Positions 44,169 through 54,583 of a DNA stretch of 64,000 nt are shown here, piece by piece. Location: contig NZ_JAHWZX010000004.1 of the NCBI RefSeq assembly GCF_019351405.1, forward strand, positions 186,001 to 250,000, given 5' to 3'. Every line of letters starts with the position of its first letter. The stretch's first letter is position 1. Both the position numbers and the translations under genes were made by a program. This DNA is from Stakelama flava. GTDB taxonomy: Bacteria > Pseudomonadota > Alphaproteobacteria > Sphingomonadales > Sphingomonadaceae. The notes beneath the pieces were generated by a model that saw only the letters and a program-made list of their open reading frames with translations, was not told where the DNA came from and made no database searches.

Positions 44169-45545
44169 TCAGGCGAGCGCGTCACCCATATGCCGGATGG
44201 CCGCGACCTTGGTGTGAAACGCGCGCCAGTCGTCGTCGCGATCAATCGCCGCCCATATCGATTCGACTTCATCGATCAGCATCGAACAGGGGGCCGGGGC
44301 GCTCCAATAGGGATGATCACGGGGTTTTCGGGGGTAAAATCCCTCAAGCGCGCTGCGAACCGGCGCGAACGCTTCACCATAGCTGTCGGGCAGCGCACCG
44401 GCGAACGCATCGAAGAAGAACCGGTCGATCGGCGTTTCGGACGAACGAATCGCGCCTTCGACCGCGCCGACCAGTGCGGCGTCGCTTTGCGTATCGCGCG
44501 GCATTACCCCCAGCCGCCACAGGATCGCGCGCGACACATGCCGCTGATAGCGCTCGCCGAAGCTTTCGAGGATGTCGATGAGCGGCTGGGCGTCCTCGGC
44601 AAGCAGGCGAAGCGAGGCGGCAAGCTGCATCGCGTCCCAATGGATCGCTTCGGGCTGGCGGCCGAACGCATACAGGCCCGCATGGTCGAAATAGGCGGCG
44701 GTGAAGCCAGGGTCCCAGGTCGGGGCGAAGCGCCAGGGACCATAGTCGAAACTCTCCCCGGTGACGTTGATATTGTCCGAATTGAGCACGCCATGGACAA
44801 ACCCGGCCGCCATATACTGCGCGGCAAGCCGGGCGGTGCGATCGACGACATGCGCCATCAGTCGCTGCGGCGCGTCCTCTCCGGCGGGTTCGCCGTAATA
44901 GCGGTCGAGCACATAGGCGACGAGCCGTTCCATCGCCTGCGTTTCGCGGAAATAGGCCAGCCGCTGGAAGGTGCCGATCCGGATATGACCGTGACTCAGT
45001 CGGACGAGCACCGAGGAGCGGGTGGGGGAGGGTTCGTCGCCGCGTTCCAGCGCTTCGCCGGTTTCGATCAGCGAGAAACTTTTCGACGTTTCGACACCCA
45101 GCGCTTCGAGCATTTCGGTGGCCAGCACTTCGCGAACGCCGCCCTTGAGCGTCAGGCGCCCGTCGCCGAAGCGGCTATAGGGCGTCTGGCCAGACCCCTT
45201 GGTACCGAGATCGAGCAGCCGTCCACCGCCGTCGCGAAGCTGGGCGAACAGAAAGCCGCGCCCGTCGCCGATGTCCGGATTATATTGGCGGAACTGGTGG
45301 CCGTGATAGCGAAGCGCCAGCGGTGTATCGAGCGAGCCGTCGAGCGGTTCGAACCGGGCGAAGTGCTCCACCCATTGCGCATCGTCCAGCGAACCCAGTC
45401 CGACGGCATTGGCCCAGCGCTGGTTGCGGAAACGCAGCGTCGCTTGCGGGAAATCGACGCTTTCGACCGGATCGTAGAACGCGTCGCCCAGATCGAGAAT
45501 CGCTTTTTCGGGACGATAGCTTGCGGCTTGCGGTAAATTGGCCAT
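44169..45545 (-). CDS. selO: SelO-family protein adenylyltransferase (YdiU)
   Basis: SelO proteins have a pseudokinase fold and transfer AMP to Ser, Thr or Tyr of target proteins, linked to redox stress. The 458-residue protein shows the family motifs LRYHGHQFRQYNPDIGDGRG, LDLGTKGSGQTPYSR and VHGVLNSDNINVTGESFDYGP. The C-terminus has no selenocysteine-type Cys, as in most bacterial members. The ATG at 45545 starts the family core. A divergent hydrolase starts only 18 nt away. Confidence 0.93.
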   Translation of the reverse strand: MANLPQAASYRPEKAILDLGDAFYDPVESVDFPQATLRFRNQRWANAVGLGSLDDAQWVEHFARFEPLDGSLDTPLALRYHGHQFRQYNPDIGDGRGFLFAQLRDGGGRLLDLGTKGSGQTPYSRFGDGRLTLKGGVREVLATEMLEALGVETSKSFSLIETGEALERGDEPSPTRSSVLVRLSHGHIRIGTFQRLAYFRETQAMERLVAYVLDRYYGEPAGEDAPQRLMAHVVDRTARLAAQYMAAGFVHGVLNSDNINVTGESFDYGPWRFAPTWDPGFTAAYFDHAGLYAFGRQPEAIHWDAMQLAASLRLLAEDAQPLIDILESFGERYQRHVSRAILWRLGVMPRDTQSDAALVGAVEGAIRSSETPIDRFFFDAFAGALPDSYGEAFAPVRSALEGFYPRKPRDHPYWSAPAPCSMLIDEVESIWAAIDRDDDWRAFHTKVAAIRHMGDALA

Positions 45546-45563
45546 GCCGCGATATGGGTCGTG

Positions 45564-46463
45564 ATGGGTGAAAAGCACAACCGGGCAGGATTCGAAGACG
45601 GCTTCTGGTGGTCGAATGACGGGTTGCGTCTGCATTATCGCGACTATCCCGGCCGCGACGACAGGCCGCCGATTCTGTGTTTCGCAGGCCTGACACGCAA
45701 CGCGCGCGATTTCGAAGCGGTGGCGGAGCGGTTGTCCGGCGAATGGCGAATCATCGTCGCCGAACTGCGCGGGCGCGGCGAAAGCGCCTATGCGAAGGAT
45801 GCGATGAGCTATGTCCCGCTAACCTATCTTCAGGATGTCGAGGCGCTGATCGCCCAATTGTCGCTGAAGCGCTTCGTTGCGTTCGGCACGTCGCTGGGCG
45901 GTATCCTTACCATGCTGCTCGCAGCGGCCGAGGGCGATCATGTCGCCGGCGCGCTGCTCAACGATGTCGGGCCGGAACTCGATCCGGCAGGCATGGCGCG
46001 CATTCGCGGTTATGTGGGCAAATCGGCGTCGTTCGCGACCTGGATGCACGCCGCGCGCGCCACGGCGGAAGCCAATCGCGACGTCTACCCCGATTACGAT
46101 GTCGAGGACTGGCTGCGCATGGCCAAGCGGCTCTATCGCCTGACCCCGACCGGGCGGATCACGCTGGACTATGACATGAAGATTGCCGAGCCCTTCCGCC
46201 TGCCGGGCAATCAGGCCGGGCCGGATATGTGGCGCGCATTCGACGGGCTGAAAACCTGCCCATTGCTGATCGTGCGGGGCGAAACGTCCGATATCTTTCC
46301 CGCCGATGTCGCGCGGCGTATGGTTGAACGGCACGGCGATGTCGAACTGGTCACCGTACCGCGAACCGGGCACGCACCGACGCTGGAAGAACCCGAAGCA
46401 GTGGGCGCGATCGACCGGCTGCTGATCCGCATCGAAGCGAAATTAGGGGAAACCGCCAAGTGA
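45564..46463 (+). CDS. alpha/beta-hydrolase
   Basis: The 299-residue protein has the oxyanion region LCFAGLTRNARDFEAVA, the nucleophile elbow GTSLGG with Ser, the acid in RGETSDIF, and catalytic His in RTGHAPTLEEPEA. The ATG at 45564 is chosen over a GTG three nt earlier. The substrate is unknown. The glycosyltransferase gene starts 34 nt downstream on the same strand. Confidence 0.85.
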   Translation: MGEKHNRAGFEDGFWWSNDGLRLHYRDYPGRDDRPPILCFAGLTRNARDFEAVAERLSGEWRIIVAELRGRGESAYAKDAMSYVPLTYLQDVEALIAQLSLKRFVAFGTSLGGILTMLLAAAEGDHVAGALLNDVGPELDPAGMARIRGYVGKSASFATWMHAARATAEANRDVYPDYDVEDWLRMAKRLYRLTPTGRITLDYDMKIAEPFRLPGNQAGPDMWRAFDGLKTCPLLIVRGETSDIFPADVARRMVERHGDVELVTVPRTGHAPTLEEPEAVGAIDRLLIRIEAKLGETAK

Positions 46464-46497
46464 CGAAGCCGCTAAGGCCCGTTACATCCGCGCTGCC

Positions 46498-47634
46498 ATG
46501 ACGATCCGGATACTTCATCTTTTTTCGAGCTTCGACCTTGGCGGCAAGGAAGCGCGCGCGGTCCGCCTGATGAATGCGTTCGGGAACCGCGCGCGCCATA
46601 CCATCGTGTCGGGCGTGCCCGATGCGCTTTCCGCGCGTGATGCGATCGCACCGGGGATCAAATATGAAATTGCGCAAAATCCTCCGGCGCTGACCGGTCG
46701 GCCGTCGGTCGCGCGCTATGAAATGATCGCGCGGGCGATGGCGAATTTCGACCTCGTGCTGACCTATAATTGGGGCGCGATCGACGGGGTGATGGCGAAG
46801 CGGGTGTTTTCGGGCAAGCTGCCGCCCGTTATCCATCACGAAGACGGGTTCAACGCGGATGAGGCGCGCCGCCTCAATCCGATTCGAAATATGTACCGGC
46901 GGGTGGCGCTTGGCGCCGCGCATGCGGTGGTGGTGCCTTCTGAAAAGCTGGAAAGCATCGCGCAGCGTTATTGGAAAGTGTCCGAACCGCGTTTGCGCCG
47001 GATTTCGAACGGAATCGATGTTGCCCGCTATGGCGGAAAGCCTGAATCGGGTGCGATTCCGGGTCTGGAGAAAAAGGAAGGGCAGATCGTCGTCGGCACG
47101 GTCGCGGGGCTTCGCGCGGTGAAGAACCTGCCGCTGCTGCTGCGTGCGGTCGGCGGGATGGCCTTTACCGTGAAACTGGTGATCGTTGGCGAGGGCGGCG
47201 ATCGCGAGAATATTCTTGAGACCGCCGAACTGATGGGGCTGGAGGACGATCTGGTGATGCCCGGATTTCTCCCCGATCCGGCGCGTTATCTGGGCCTGTT
47301 CGACATTTTCGCGCTTTCGTCGAAAAGCGAGCAGCAGCCGATTTCGGTGATGGAGGCGATGGCGGCGGGGCTGCCGATCGTCGCGCCCCCGGTCGGCGAC
47401 GTGCCGCAAATGGTGGCGGCTGACAATTCGCCCTATCTCAGCCCCAATTGGAGCGCGGTGGGATTGCGTGACCGGATTCAGGTGCTGGCCAGAAACAAGG
47501 CCGCGCGCGAACAGCTTGGCAAGTCAAACCGCGCACGCGCACAGGCGTTGTTCGATGAAAAGGACATGATCGCCGCCTATGCGCGGCTATATGGCGAAGC
47601 AATCGGAAAAACGGACGCGTTCAGTATTTCGTAA
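46498..47634 (+). CDS. glycosyltransferase family 4 protein
   Basis: The 378-residue protein has a GT-B fold. The N-terminal acceptor half begins ILHLFSSFDLGGKEARAVR, with the Gly-rich loop near residue 15. The C-terminal nucleotide-sugar half contains VGTVAGLRAVKNLPLLLRA, then the EX7E-like SSKSEQQPISVMEAMAAGLP. It likely transfers a sugar in exopolysaccharide or lipid glycan synthesis, but no other glycan gene is adjacent. The ATG is well placed after the hydrolase. Confidence 0.87.
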   Translation: MTIRILHLFSSFDLGGKEARAVRLMNAFGNRARHTIVSGVPDALSARDAIAPGIKYEIAQNPPALTGRPSVARYEMIARAMANFDLVLTYNWGAIDGVMAKRVFSGKLPPVIHHEDGFNADEARRLNPIRNMYRRVALGAAHAVVVPSEKLESIAQRYWKVSEPRLRRISNGIDVARYGGKPESGAIPGLEKKEGQIVVGTVAGLRAVKNLPLLLRAVGGMAFTVKLVIVGEGGDRENILETAELMGLEDDLVMPGFLPDPARYLGLFDIFALSSKSEQQPISVMEAMAAGLPIVAPPVGDVPQMVAADNSPYLSPNWSAVGLRDRIQVLARNKAAREQLGKSNRARAQALFDEKDMIAAYARLYGEAIGKTDAFSIS

Positions 47635-47693
47635 TCGCTCGCCATCAGTCGCCGAATTGTTTAGGCTGTATCCAAGATTTAATCGGAGGATTT

Positions 47694-49097
47694 GTGTTTA
47701 AAGGCCTGAAGCCTATCCAGTATAACGGTCACGAGGTCTGGCCCCTGATCGAGGGCGGCAAGGGCGTCGCGGCGACCAACCATGCCAGCGCCGGCGCGTG
47801 GGCGGCGGCCGGAGGCATTGGAACAGTCTCCGCCGTCAACGCCGACAGCTATGATGCCGAGGGCAAGATCATTCCGCAGGTCTATCGCGCGCTTACCCGG
47901 CGCGAACGGCACGAAGAGCTGGTCGAATACGCCATTGAAGGCGCGGTGCAGCAGGTTAAACGCGCATTCGAAATCGCTGGCGGCAAGGGCGCGATCAACA
48001 TCAATGTGTTGTGGGAAATGGGCGGTGCGCAGCGGGTGCTGCACGGCGTTCTGGAACGCACAAAGGGGATGGTCGCGGGCGTGACCTGCGGCGCGGGCAT
48101 GCCGTACAAGCTTTCCGAAATCGCGGCGAGCTACAATGTCAGCTATCTTCCGATCGTCAGTTCGGGCCGCGCGTTTCGCGCGCTGTGGAAACGCGCTTAT
48201 TCCAAGGCGTCCGAATGGCTGGCGGCGGTGGTGTACGAAGACCCGTGGCTGGCGGGCGGACATAATGGCCTGTCCAATGCGGAGGACCCGCTGAATCCGC
48301 AGGATCCGTATCCGCGGGTCAAGGCGCTGCGGGACACGATGCGCGAAGGCGGTATTTCGGACGATGTGCCGATCGTGATGGCGGGCGGCGTCTGGTATCT
48401 GCGCGACTGGAGCGACTGGATCGATAACAGCGAACTGGGGGCGATCGCGTTCCAGTTCGGCACGCGGCCGCTGCTCACCAGGGAAAGCCCGATCCCCGAC
48501 GAGTGGAAGGCGCGGTTGATGGAGCTGGAGCCGGGCGACGTGCTGCTCCATCGTTTTTCGCCCACCGGATTTTATTCCAGCGCGGTGCGCAATCCCTTCC
48601 TGCGCAATCTGGAAGCGCGTTCGGAGCGCCAGATCGCATTTTCGAAACAGGAGGCGGGTGACCATACGCATCAGCTTGATGCCGGGGTAAGGAGCAAGAA
48701 TTTCTGGGTGACCCGGGGCGACCTGATGCGCGCGCGCGAATGGGTGGGGCTTGGTTATACCGACGCGCTGAAGACGCCGGACAATACGCTGGTCTTTGTG
48801 ACGCCAGAGGAAAAGGCCGAAATTCGCAAGGATCAGGCCGACTGCATGGGATGCCTCAGCCAGTGCCAATTTTCATCCTGGGCGGATACCGAAACCAATT
48901 CGACCGGCAGGCTAGCCGATCCGCGCTCCTTCTGCATCCAGAAGACGCTGCAGGACATCGCCCATGGCGGCCCGGTGGATCAGAACCTGATGTTCGCGGG
49001 CCATAATGCGTATAATTTCAAGAAGGACCCGTTTTATTCGAACGGCTATGTCCCGACGGTCAAACAGCTTGTCGATCGCATCCTGACAGGCGACTGA
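47694..49097 (+). CDS. nitronate monooxygenase-like FMN protein with C-terminal Cys cluster
   Basis: The 467-residue protein has an FMN TIM barrel of the nitronate monooxygenase/FabK-like group (GGKGVAATNHASAGAWAAAGG near residues 21-41, split; VMAGGVWYLRD; IAFQFGTRPLL). Beyond the normal length of about 350, the C-terminal part has Cys384-x2-Cys387-x3-Cys391 and Cys414, a possible iron-sulfur or zinc site. The GTG start follows CGGAGGA at 47683-47689. The substrate is unknown. Confidence 0.82.
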   Translation: MFKGLKPIQYNGHEVWPLIEGGKGVAATNHASAGAWAAAGGIGTVSAVNADSYDAEGKIIPQVYRALTRRERHEELVEYAIEGAVQQVKRAFEIAGGKGAININVLWEMGGAQRVLHGVLERTKGMVAGVTCGAGMPYKLSEIAASYNVSYLPIVSSGRAFRALWKRAYSKASEWLAAVVYEDPWLAGGHNGLSNAEDPLNPQDPYPRVKALRDTMREGGISDDVPIVMAGGVWYLRDWSDWIDNSELGAIAFQFGTRPLLTRESPIPDEWKARLMELEPGDVLLHRFSPTGFYSSAVRNPFLRNLEARSERQIAFSKQEAGDHTHQLDAGVRSKNFWVTRGDLMRAREWVGLGYTDALKTPDNTLVFVTPEEKAEIRKDQADCMGCLSQCQFSSWADTETNSTGRLADPRSFCIQKTLQDIAHGGPVDQNLMFAGHNAYNFKKDPFYSNGYVPTVKQLVDRILTGD

Positions 49098-49165
49098 TAC
49101 CCGCGTTCATCGCTGTGAGCATTTTTTCGAATTGTTGTGAGCAGCGGAGCGTTGCGGCGGGGGGC

Positions 49166-49201
49166 GGTTCGACATCCGGCTTTGGTGCAGCGTGTCGAAC
49201 C
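49166..49201. repeat. inverted repeat upstream of the SH3 gene
   Basis: GGTTCGACA (49166-49174) and TGTCGAACC (49193-49201) are perfect 9-bp arms with an 18-nt loop, in the 178-nt gap before the SH3 gene. No T tract follows. Confidence 0.6.
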
Positions 49202-49275
49202 CCGTCAGTCAGTGGTTGAAGCACGGACGCGGAACGCTGTAACGAGCCGCAACGTGTTGGAGCAAGGGGCGTATC

Positions 49276-49764
49276 ATGCGGATTTCGGGCACGGTCATCG
49301 CCGGTTTTGCCACATTGGCACTGGCCGGCGGGGCAGTGGGGCAGGCGGGCGCGCAGCAGCGCCAGACGCCCTATTATGCGTCAATCGCTGCCGGGAAAGC
49401 GCGCATGCGCACTGGGCCGGGGCGAAATTACCCTATCAGCTGGCTCTACAAACGCGAAGACCTGCCGATCAAGGTGATCGACATCTATCAGGACTGGCGC
49501 AAGATCGAGGACCCGGACGGCACGCAGGGCTGGATGCAGGTTGGGCTGTTGAGCGCGGCGCGCACCGCGATGGTTACGGGCATGATAGCAGCGATGCGCA
49601 GCAGCCCCAATCAGGGCGCGAGCATCAACTGGCGCGCCGAACCCGGCGTGGTAGGAAAGATCAGCGACTGCAAACGCGGCTGGTGCTGGTTCGATGTCGG
49701 CGGACGTTCGGGCTATGTCGAACAATCGCACCTATGGGGGGTCGATCCGGGCGAGGAGCTTTGA
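49276..49764 (+). CDS. secreted bacterial SH3-domain protein
   Basis: The 162-residue protein has a signal peptide (hydrophobic 5-22, cleavage near AGA-QQ). It has two SH3-like repeats: ARMRTGPGRNYPISWLY with WRKIEDPDGTQGWM, and RSSPNQGASINWRAEPGV with WCWFDVGGRSGYVEQS. Such proteins bind the cell wall or partner proteins in the periplasm. The 163-nt spacer upstream includes the 9-bp inverted repeat. It stands alone. Confidence 0.85.
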   Translation: MRISGTVIAGFATLALAGGAVGQAGAQQRQTPYYASIAAGKARMRTGPGRNYPISWLYKREDLPIKVIDIYQDWRKIEDPDGTQGWMQVGLLSAARTAMVTGMIAAMRSSPNQGASINWRAEPGVVGKISDCKRGWCWFDVGGRSGYVEQSHLWGVDPGEEL

Positions 49765-49827
49765 CCCTGCGCCGCCTGGCGATGGGATAGGGGGCAGCCG
49801 GTTGATCGGGCGCTTGCGGACGGAGCG

Positions 49828-50001
49828 TCAATGCTTGTGGCGTGAACGCATGCCGATCAGCATCGCCGTGGGGATACCCAGCCCGATTATCAGGCCCGCC
49901 ACCGCGCCCCAGATCGAACCTTGCTGACCGCCAAGCACGCCGCCCAGAACCGCGCCGCCCAGAAAGAACAGGACCGGGAACAGGCAACCGATCGCCATCA
50001 T
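49828..50001 (-). CDS. 57-residue hydrophobic membrane protein
   Basis: This short frame encodes 57 residues starting MMAIGCLFPVLFFLGGAVLG, with a Gly-rich hydrophobic segment (5-23), a second hydrophobic span (31-50) and a basic tail RSRHKH, so it resembles a two-helix inner-membrane hairpin. AGGAGG lies 9 nt before the ATG. It is downstream of katG on the same strand but behind a terminator. No family is recognised. Confidence 0.7.
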   Translation of the reverse strand: MMAIGCLFPVLFFLGGAVLGGVLGGQQGSIWGAVAGLIIGLGIPTAMLIGMRSRHKH

Positions 50002-50049
50002 GCGGCATATCCTCCTGCGGGTAGGGCGTGCGGCGGCTGGCCGTGCCGC

Positions 50050-50084
50050 AAAAAAGAAGCCGCGACGCGCGTAGCGCCGCAGCT
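50050..50084 (-). terminator. Rho-independent terminator of katG
   Basis: On the minus strand AGC-GCG-GCGC pairs with GCGC-CGC-GCT (small internal bulges) around TAC, followed by TCTTTTTT. It lies 35-69 nt after the katG stop. Confidence 0.75.
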
Positions 50085-50118
50085 CTTTCAGGAAAAGCCT
50101 TGTCGGCGAAAATCGCGT

Positions 50119-52374
<2,256 letters not shown>

Positions 52375-52486
52375 TCAACATTTCCAGACATAGCAAAGCC
52401 AAGCGGAGACGCGCCAAACGAATATGGCGTTCAGAGACATGCAGAAAATCACTTTCACCGAAAAATGACGACTGCTTCGGGTTGTT

Positions 52487-52505
52487 AATGCGACTGATTG
52501 TCATT
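52487..52505. promoter_or_regulatory. candidate Fur box
   Basis: AATGCGACTGATTGTCATT is a partial palindrome resembling the 19-bp Fur box, with its right half close to GATAATCATT. It lies 40 nt before the small frame that opens the PepSY operon and 137 nt before katG, so it could respond to iron for either. Confidence 0.4.
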
Positions 52506-52544
52506 AGAGGCGATTATGCGCTGTTTAGTCGGACAAGGGGGGAT

Positions 52545-52670
52545 ATGAGATTCGCGACGCTCGATTTGCTGGAACCGGTATGCCGCGCGGTGGAACGTTG
52601 CTGGCGCAGCGGCGCGCGGCCGGGCGAACCGTGTCTATATCTGAGCTTTTTGCGTGATCCGGCGGGGTAA
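52545..52670 (+). CDS. 41-residue small protein, first gene of the PepSY operon
   Basis: The frame encodes 41 residues (MRFATLDLLEPVCRAVERCW then 21 more) after a GGGGGG run 2 nt before the ATG. It has three Cys and no membrane helix. It ends 36 nt before the membrane-protein gene and lies just after the Fur-like box. It might be a small iron-operon peptide or a leader; the evidence is position and ribosome site only. Confidence 0.4.
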   Translation: MRFATLDLLEPVCRAVERCWRSGARPGEPCLYLSFLRDPAG

Positions 52671-52706
52671 GCGATCGCGACGAAGCCGTCAGGCGCGGAT
52701 CGCGTG

Positions 52707-53279
52707 ATGGCGGCCGGGCTGTTCGTCTGGTCGGGCGCGATCGGTGCGGCCGCAGCGGTTTTGCTGTTGCGGATGGCATGGTCGCGGCCGCGCCGTTCGG
52801 TCACGGCGAACCTCGCTGGCTGGGGGCTGATGACCCTGGCCCTTGCGCTGGCCGGCCGGGGCGCCGGAGCGTGGGGGATCAGCATGGCGTCGCTTGCCGC
52901 CACGGCGGTTGCGTTCGTGCTGCTTGCCCAGGCCGCGATCGTCACCCCGGCGCGGCGGGCGTCCCCGCCCGTCCGACGCGCCAACATCATGCCGGCCAAG
53001 GGAACGGGGTGGCGCCTGCCGCGCCGCTTCGCCACCTTCCTGCTCAGCGTGCCCTGTGCGGCGGGGGCGGCGGTGCTGATCGCGCTGGTCGTGCGGCAAT
53101 GGTCGCAGGCAGCGGGCGAAGCCAACGCCAATGTCCTGGCGCTGTATGCCATGCCGATCGGCTGGGCTGTTTTGATGACGGTGATGCTGATGCAGGCGCG
53201 GCAATCGGTTCGGCTGGTCATGGTCGTTATCCCGATCCTTGTCGCTGCGGCGATTTTATGGGCAGGGGGACGGGTGTGA
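52707..53279 (+). CDS. multi-pass membrane protein of the PepSY operon
   Basis: The 190-residue protein has four to five hydrophobic spans (about 3-22, 36-55, 58-76, 110-130, 145-188). The family is not recognised with certainty; small membrane proteins of this type commonly precede PepSY iron-uptake genes next to TonB siderophore receptors. A GTG lies three nt before the ATG. The stop overlaps the PepSY GTG start (GTGTGA), so the two are coupled. Confidence 0.65.
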   Translation: MAAGLFVWSGAIGAAAAVLLLRMAWSRPRRSVTANLAGWGLMTLALALAGRGAGAWGISMASLAATAVAFVLLAQAAIVTPARRASPPVRRANIMPAKGTGWRLPRRFATFLLSVPCAAGAAVLIALVVRQWSQAAGEANANVLALYAMPIGWAVLMTVMLMQARQSVRLVMVVIPILVAAAILWAGGRV

Positions 53280-54583
53280 AGCCGTTGATTGCAAAACAGA
53301 CGGTTCGTTCCGCGCTTTCCGCGCATGCGGCGATCGGCCTGTTGGCGAGCGCGCTGCTCTATCTGGTCTGTGTCACTGGTACGCTCGTCGTATTCTATCA
53401 GGAATGGCAGCGTGTGGAACAACCGTCCGCGCCCGAAATGACCGCGATTTCCCCCGAGGCGGTGCAAAAATCGGTAACGACGCTGCTTGCATCGGAGGCG
53501 GGACATGCGCCCAGCACGCATCTGTACGTGCAGCTTCCCTATGGCGGGTTGCCGCGCACCGCCGTCATTACCGACGATCAGGCGATGAATGTCGCGCCCG
53601 ACGGCACGCTTGCTGGGGCACAGGAAAAGGGCTGGTCCGAATTTCTGCTGAACCTGCACTACCGGCTAATGCTGCCTGCGACATGGGGACTGATTATCGT
53701 CGGCGCGCTGGGGGTTGTGATGGTTGCGCTGTCAATCACCGGGGTTCTGGCGCATCCGCGTATATTCCGCGATGCCTTTCGCCTGCGCGCGCGGCAGGGC
53801 AGTGGGGTGGGGCTTGCCGACTGGCACAACCGGCTGAGCGTCTGGACGCTGCCCTTTTCGCTGGCGGTCGCCCTGACCGGCGCGGTCATCGGACTTGCCG
53901 GTGTGACCAGCTATGGTTTGGGCAAGCAATTTTACGACGGAGATACCCTGGCTGCCTATACCCCGATTTTCGGTGGAGAGCCGAAGCCGGATCATGCCGT
54001 CGGCCCCGTGCCCGACATGGCTGCGGCGCTTCGCGGCATGAAGCGGCGCTTCCCGTACGCCGACCCTTATTATGTGATCGTTCACGACCCGCTGACCGCC
54101 GGGCAGCATATCCAGATTCTGGCGCATATCCCGCACCGGCTGATCTACGGCGAAAGCTACAGCTTCGATGCCGCCGGCCGGTTCCGGAAGAAAGCGGGCA
54201 TGTCCGACGGTGCGTTGGGCAAGCAGGCGGCGGCTTCCAATTACAATCTGCATTTCGGCAATTTCGGCGGGCTGCCGGTGAAGATCGCTTATCTGATCTT
54301 CGGTGCCGCATTGTGCGCGATCATCGGCACCGGGCCGGTATTGTGGCTGGGCAAGCGGCGTCGGCGCGGGATGCACGAACCGAAGCTGCGCGCTGCTTGG
54401 AACGCTGTGTTATGGGGCATTCCGGCGATGCTGGCCGCAACGTTGGTGCTTCGCCTGATCGCGGGCAATGCAGCGCCGCTCAACGCTGTTTTCTGGATCG
54501 GCATGGCGGCGATCCTGCTGGTTTCGATCACGCGCGCAGGGCTACGCGATAAGCGCGCGCGGGAATCACTCCAACCGGCCTAG
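53276..54583 (+). CDS. PepSY-associated transmembrane protein, iron-uptake type
   Basis: The 435-residue protein has the PepSY_TM layout: helix 1 (about 20-42), a periplasmic PepSY region, paired helices with LNLHYRLMLPATWGLIIVGA, then DWHNRLSVWTLPFSLAVALTG and a last pair near 340-430. Conserved His residues in LHYRL, DWHNRL and LHFGN could bind heme or metal. Such proteins often act as inner-membrane ferric-siderophore reductases. The GTG start overlaps the upstream stop. It converges with the MscS gene, overlapping by 18 nt. Confidence 0.85.
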   Translation: MKPLIAKQTVRSALSAHAAIGLLASALLYLVCVTGTLVVFYQEWQRVEQPSAPEMTAISPEAVQKSVTTLLASEAGHAPSTHLYVQLPYGGLPRTAVITDDQAMNVAPDGTLAGAQEKGWSEFLLNLHYRLMLPATWGLIIVGALGVVMVALSITGVLAHPRIFRDAFRLRARQGSGVGLADWHNRLSVWTLPFSLAVALTGAVIGLAGVTSYGLGKQFYDGDTLAAYTPIFGGEPKPDHAVGPVPDMAAALRGMKRRFPYADPYYVIVHDPLTAGQHIQILAHIPHRLIYGESYSFDAAGRFRKKAGMSDGALGKQAAASNYNLHFGNFGGLPVKIAYLIFGAALCAIIGTGPVLWLGKRRRRGMHEPKLRAAWNAVLWGIPAMLAATLVLRLIAGNAAPLNAVFWIGMAAILLVSITRAGLRDKRARESLQPA

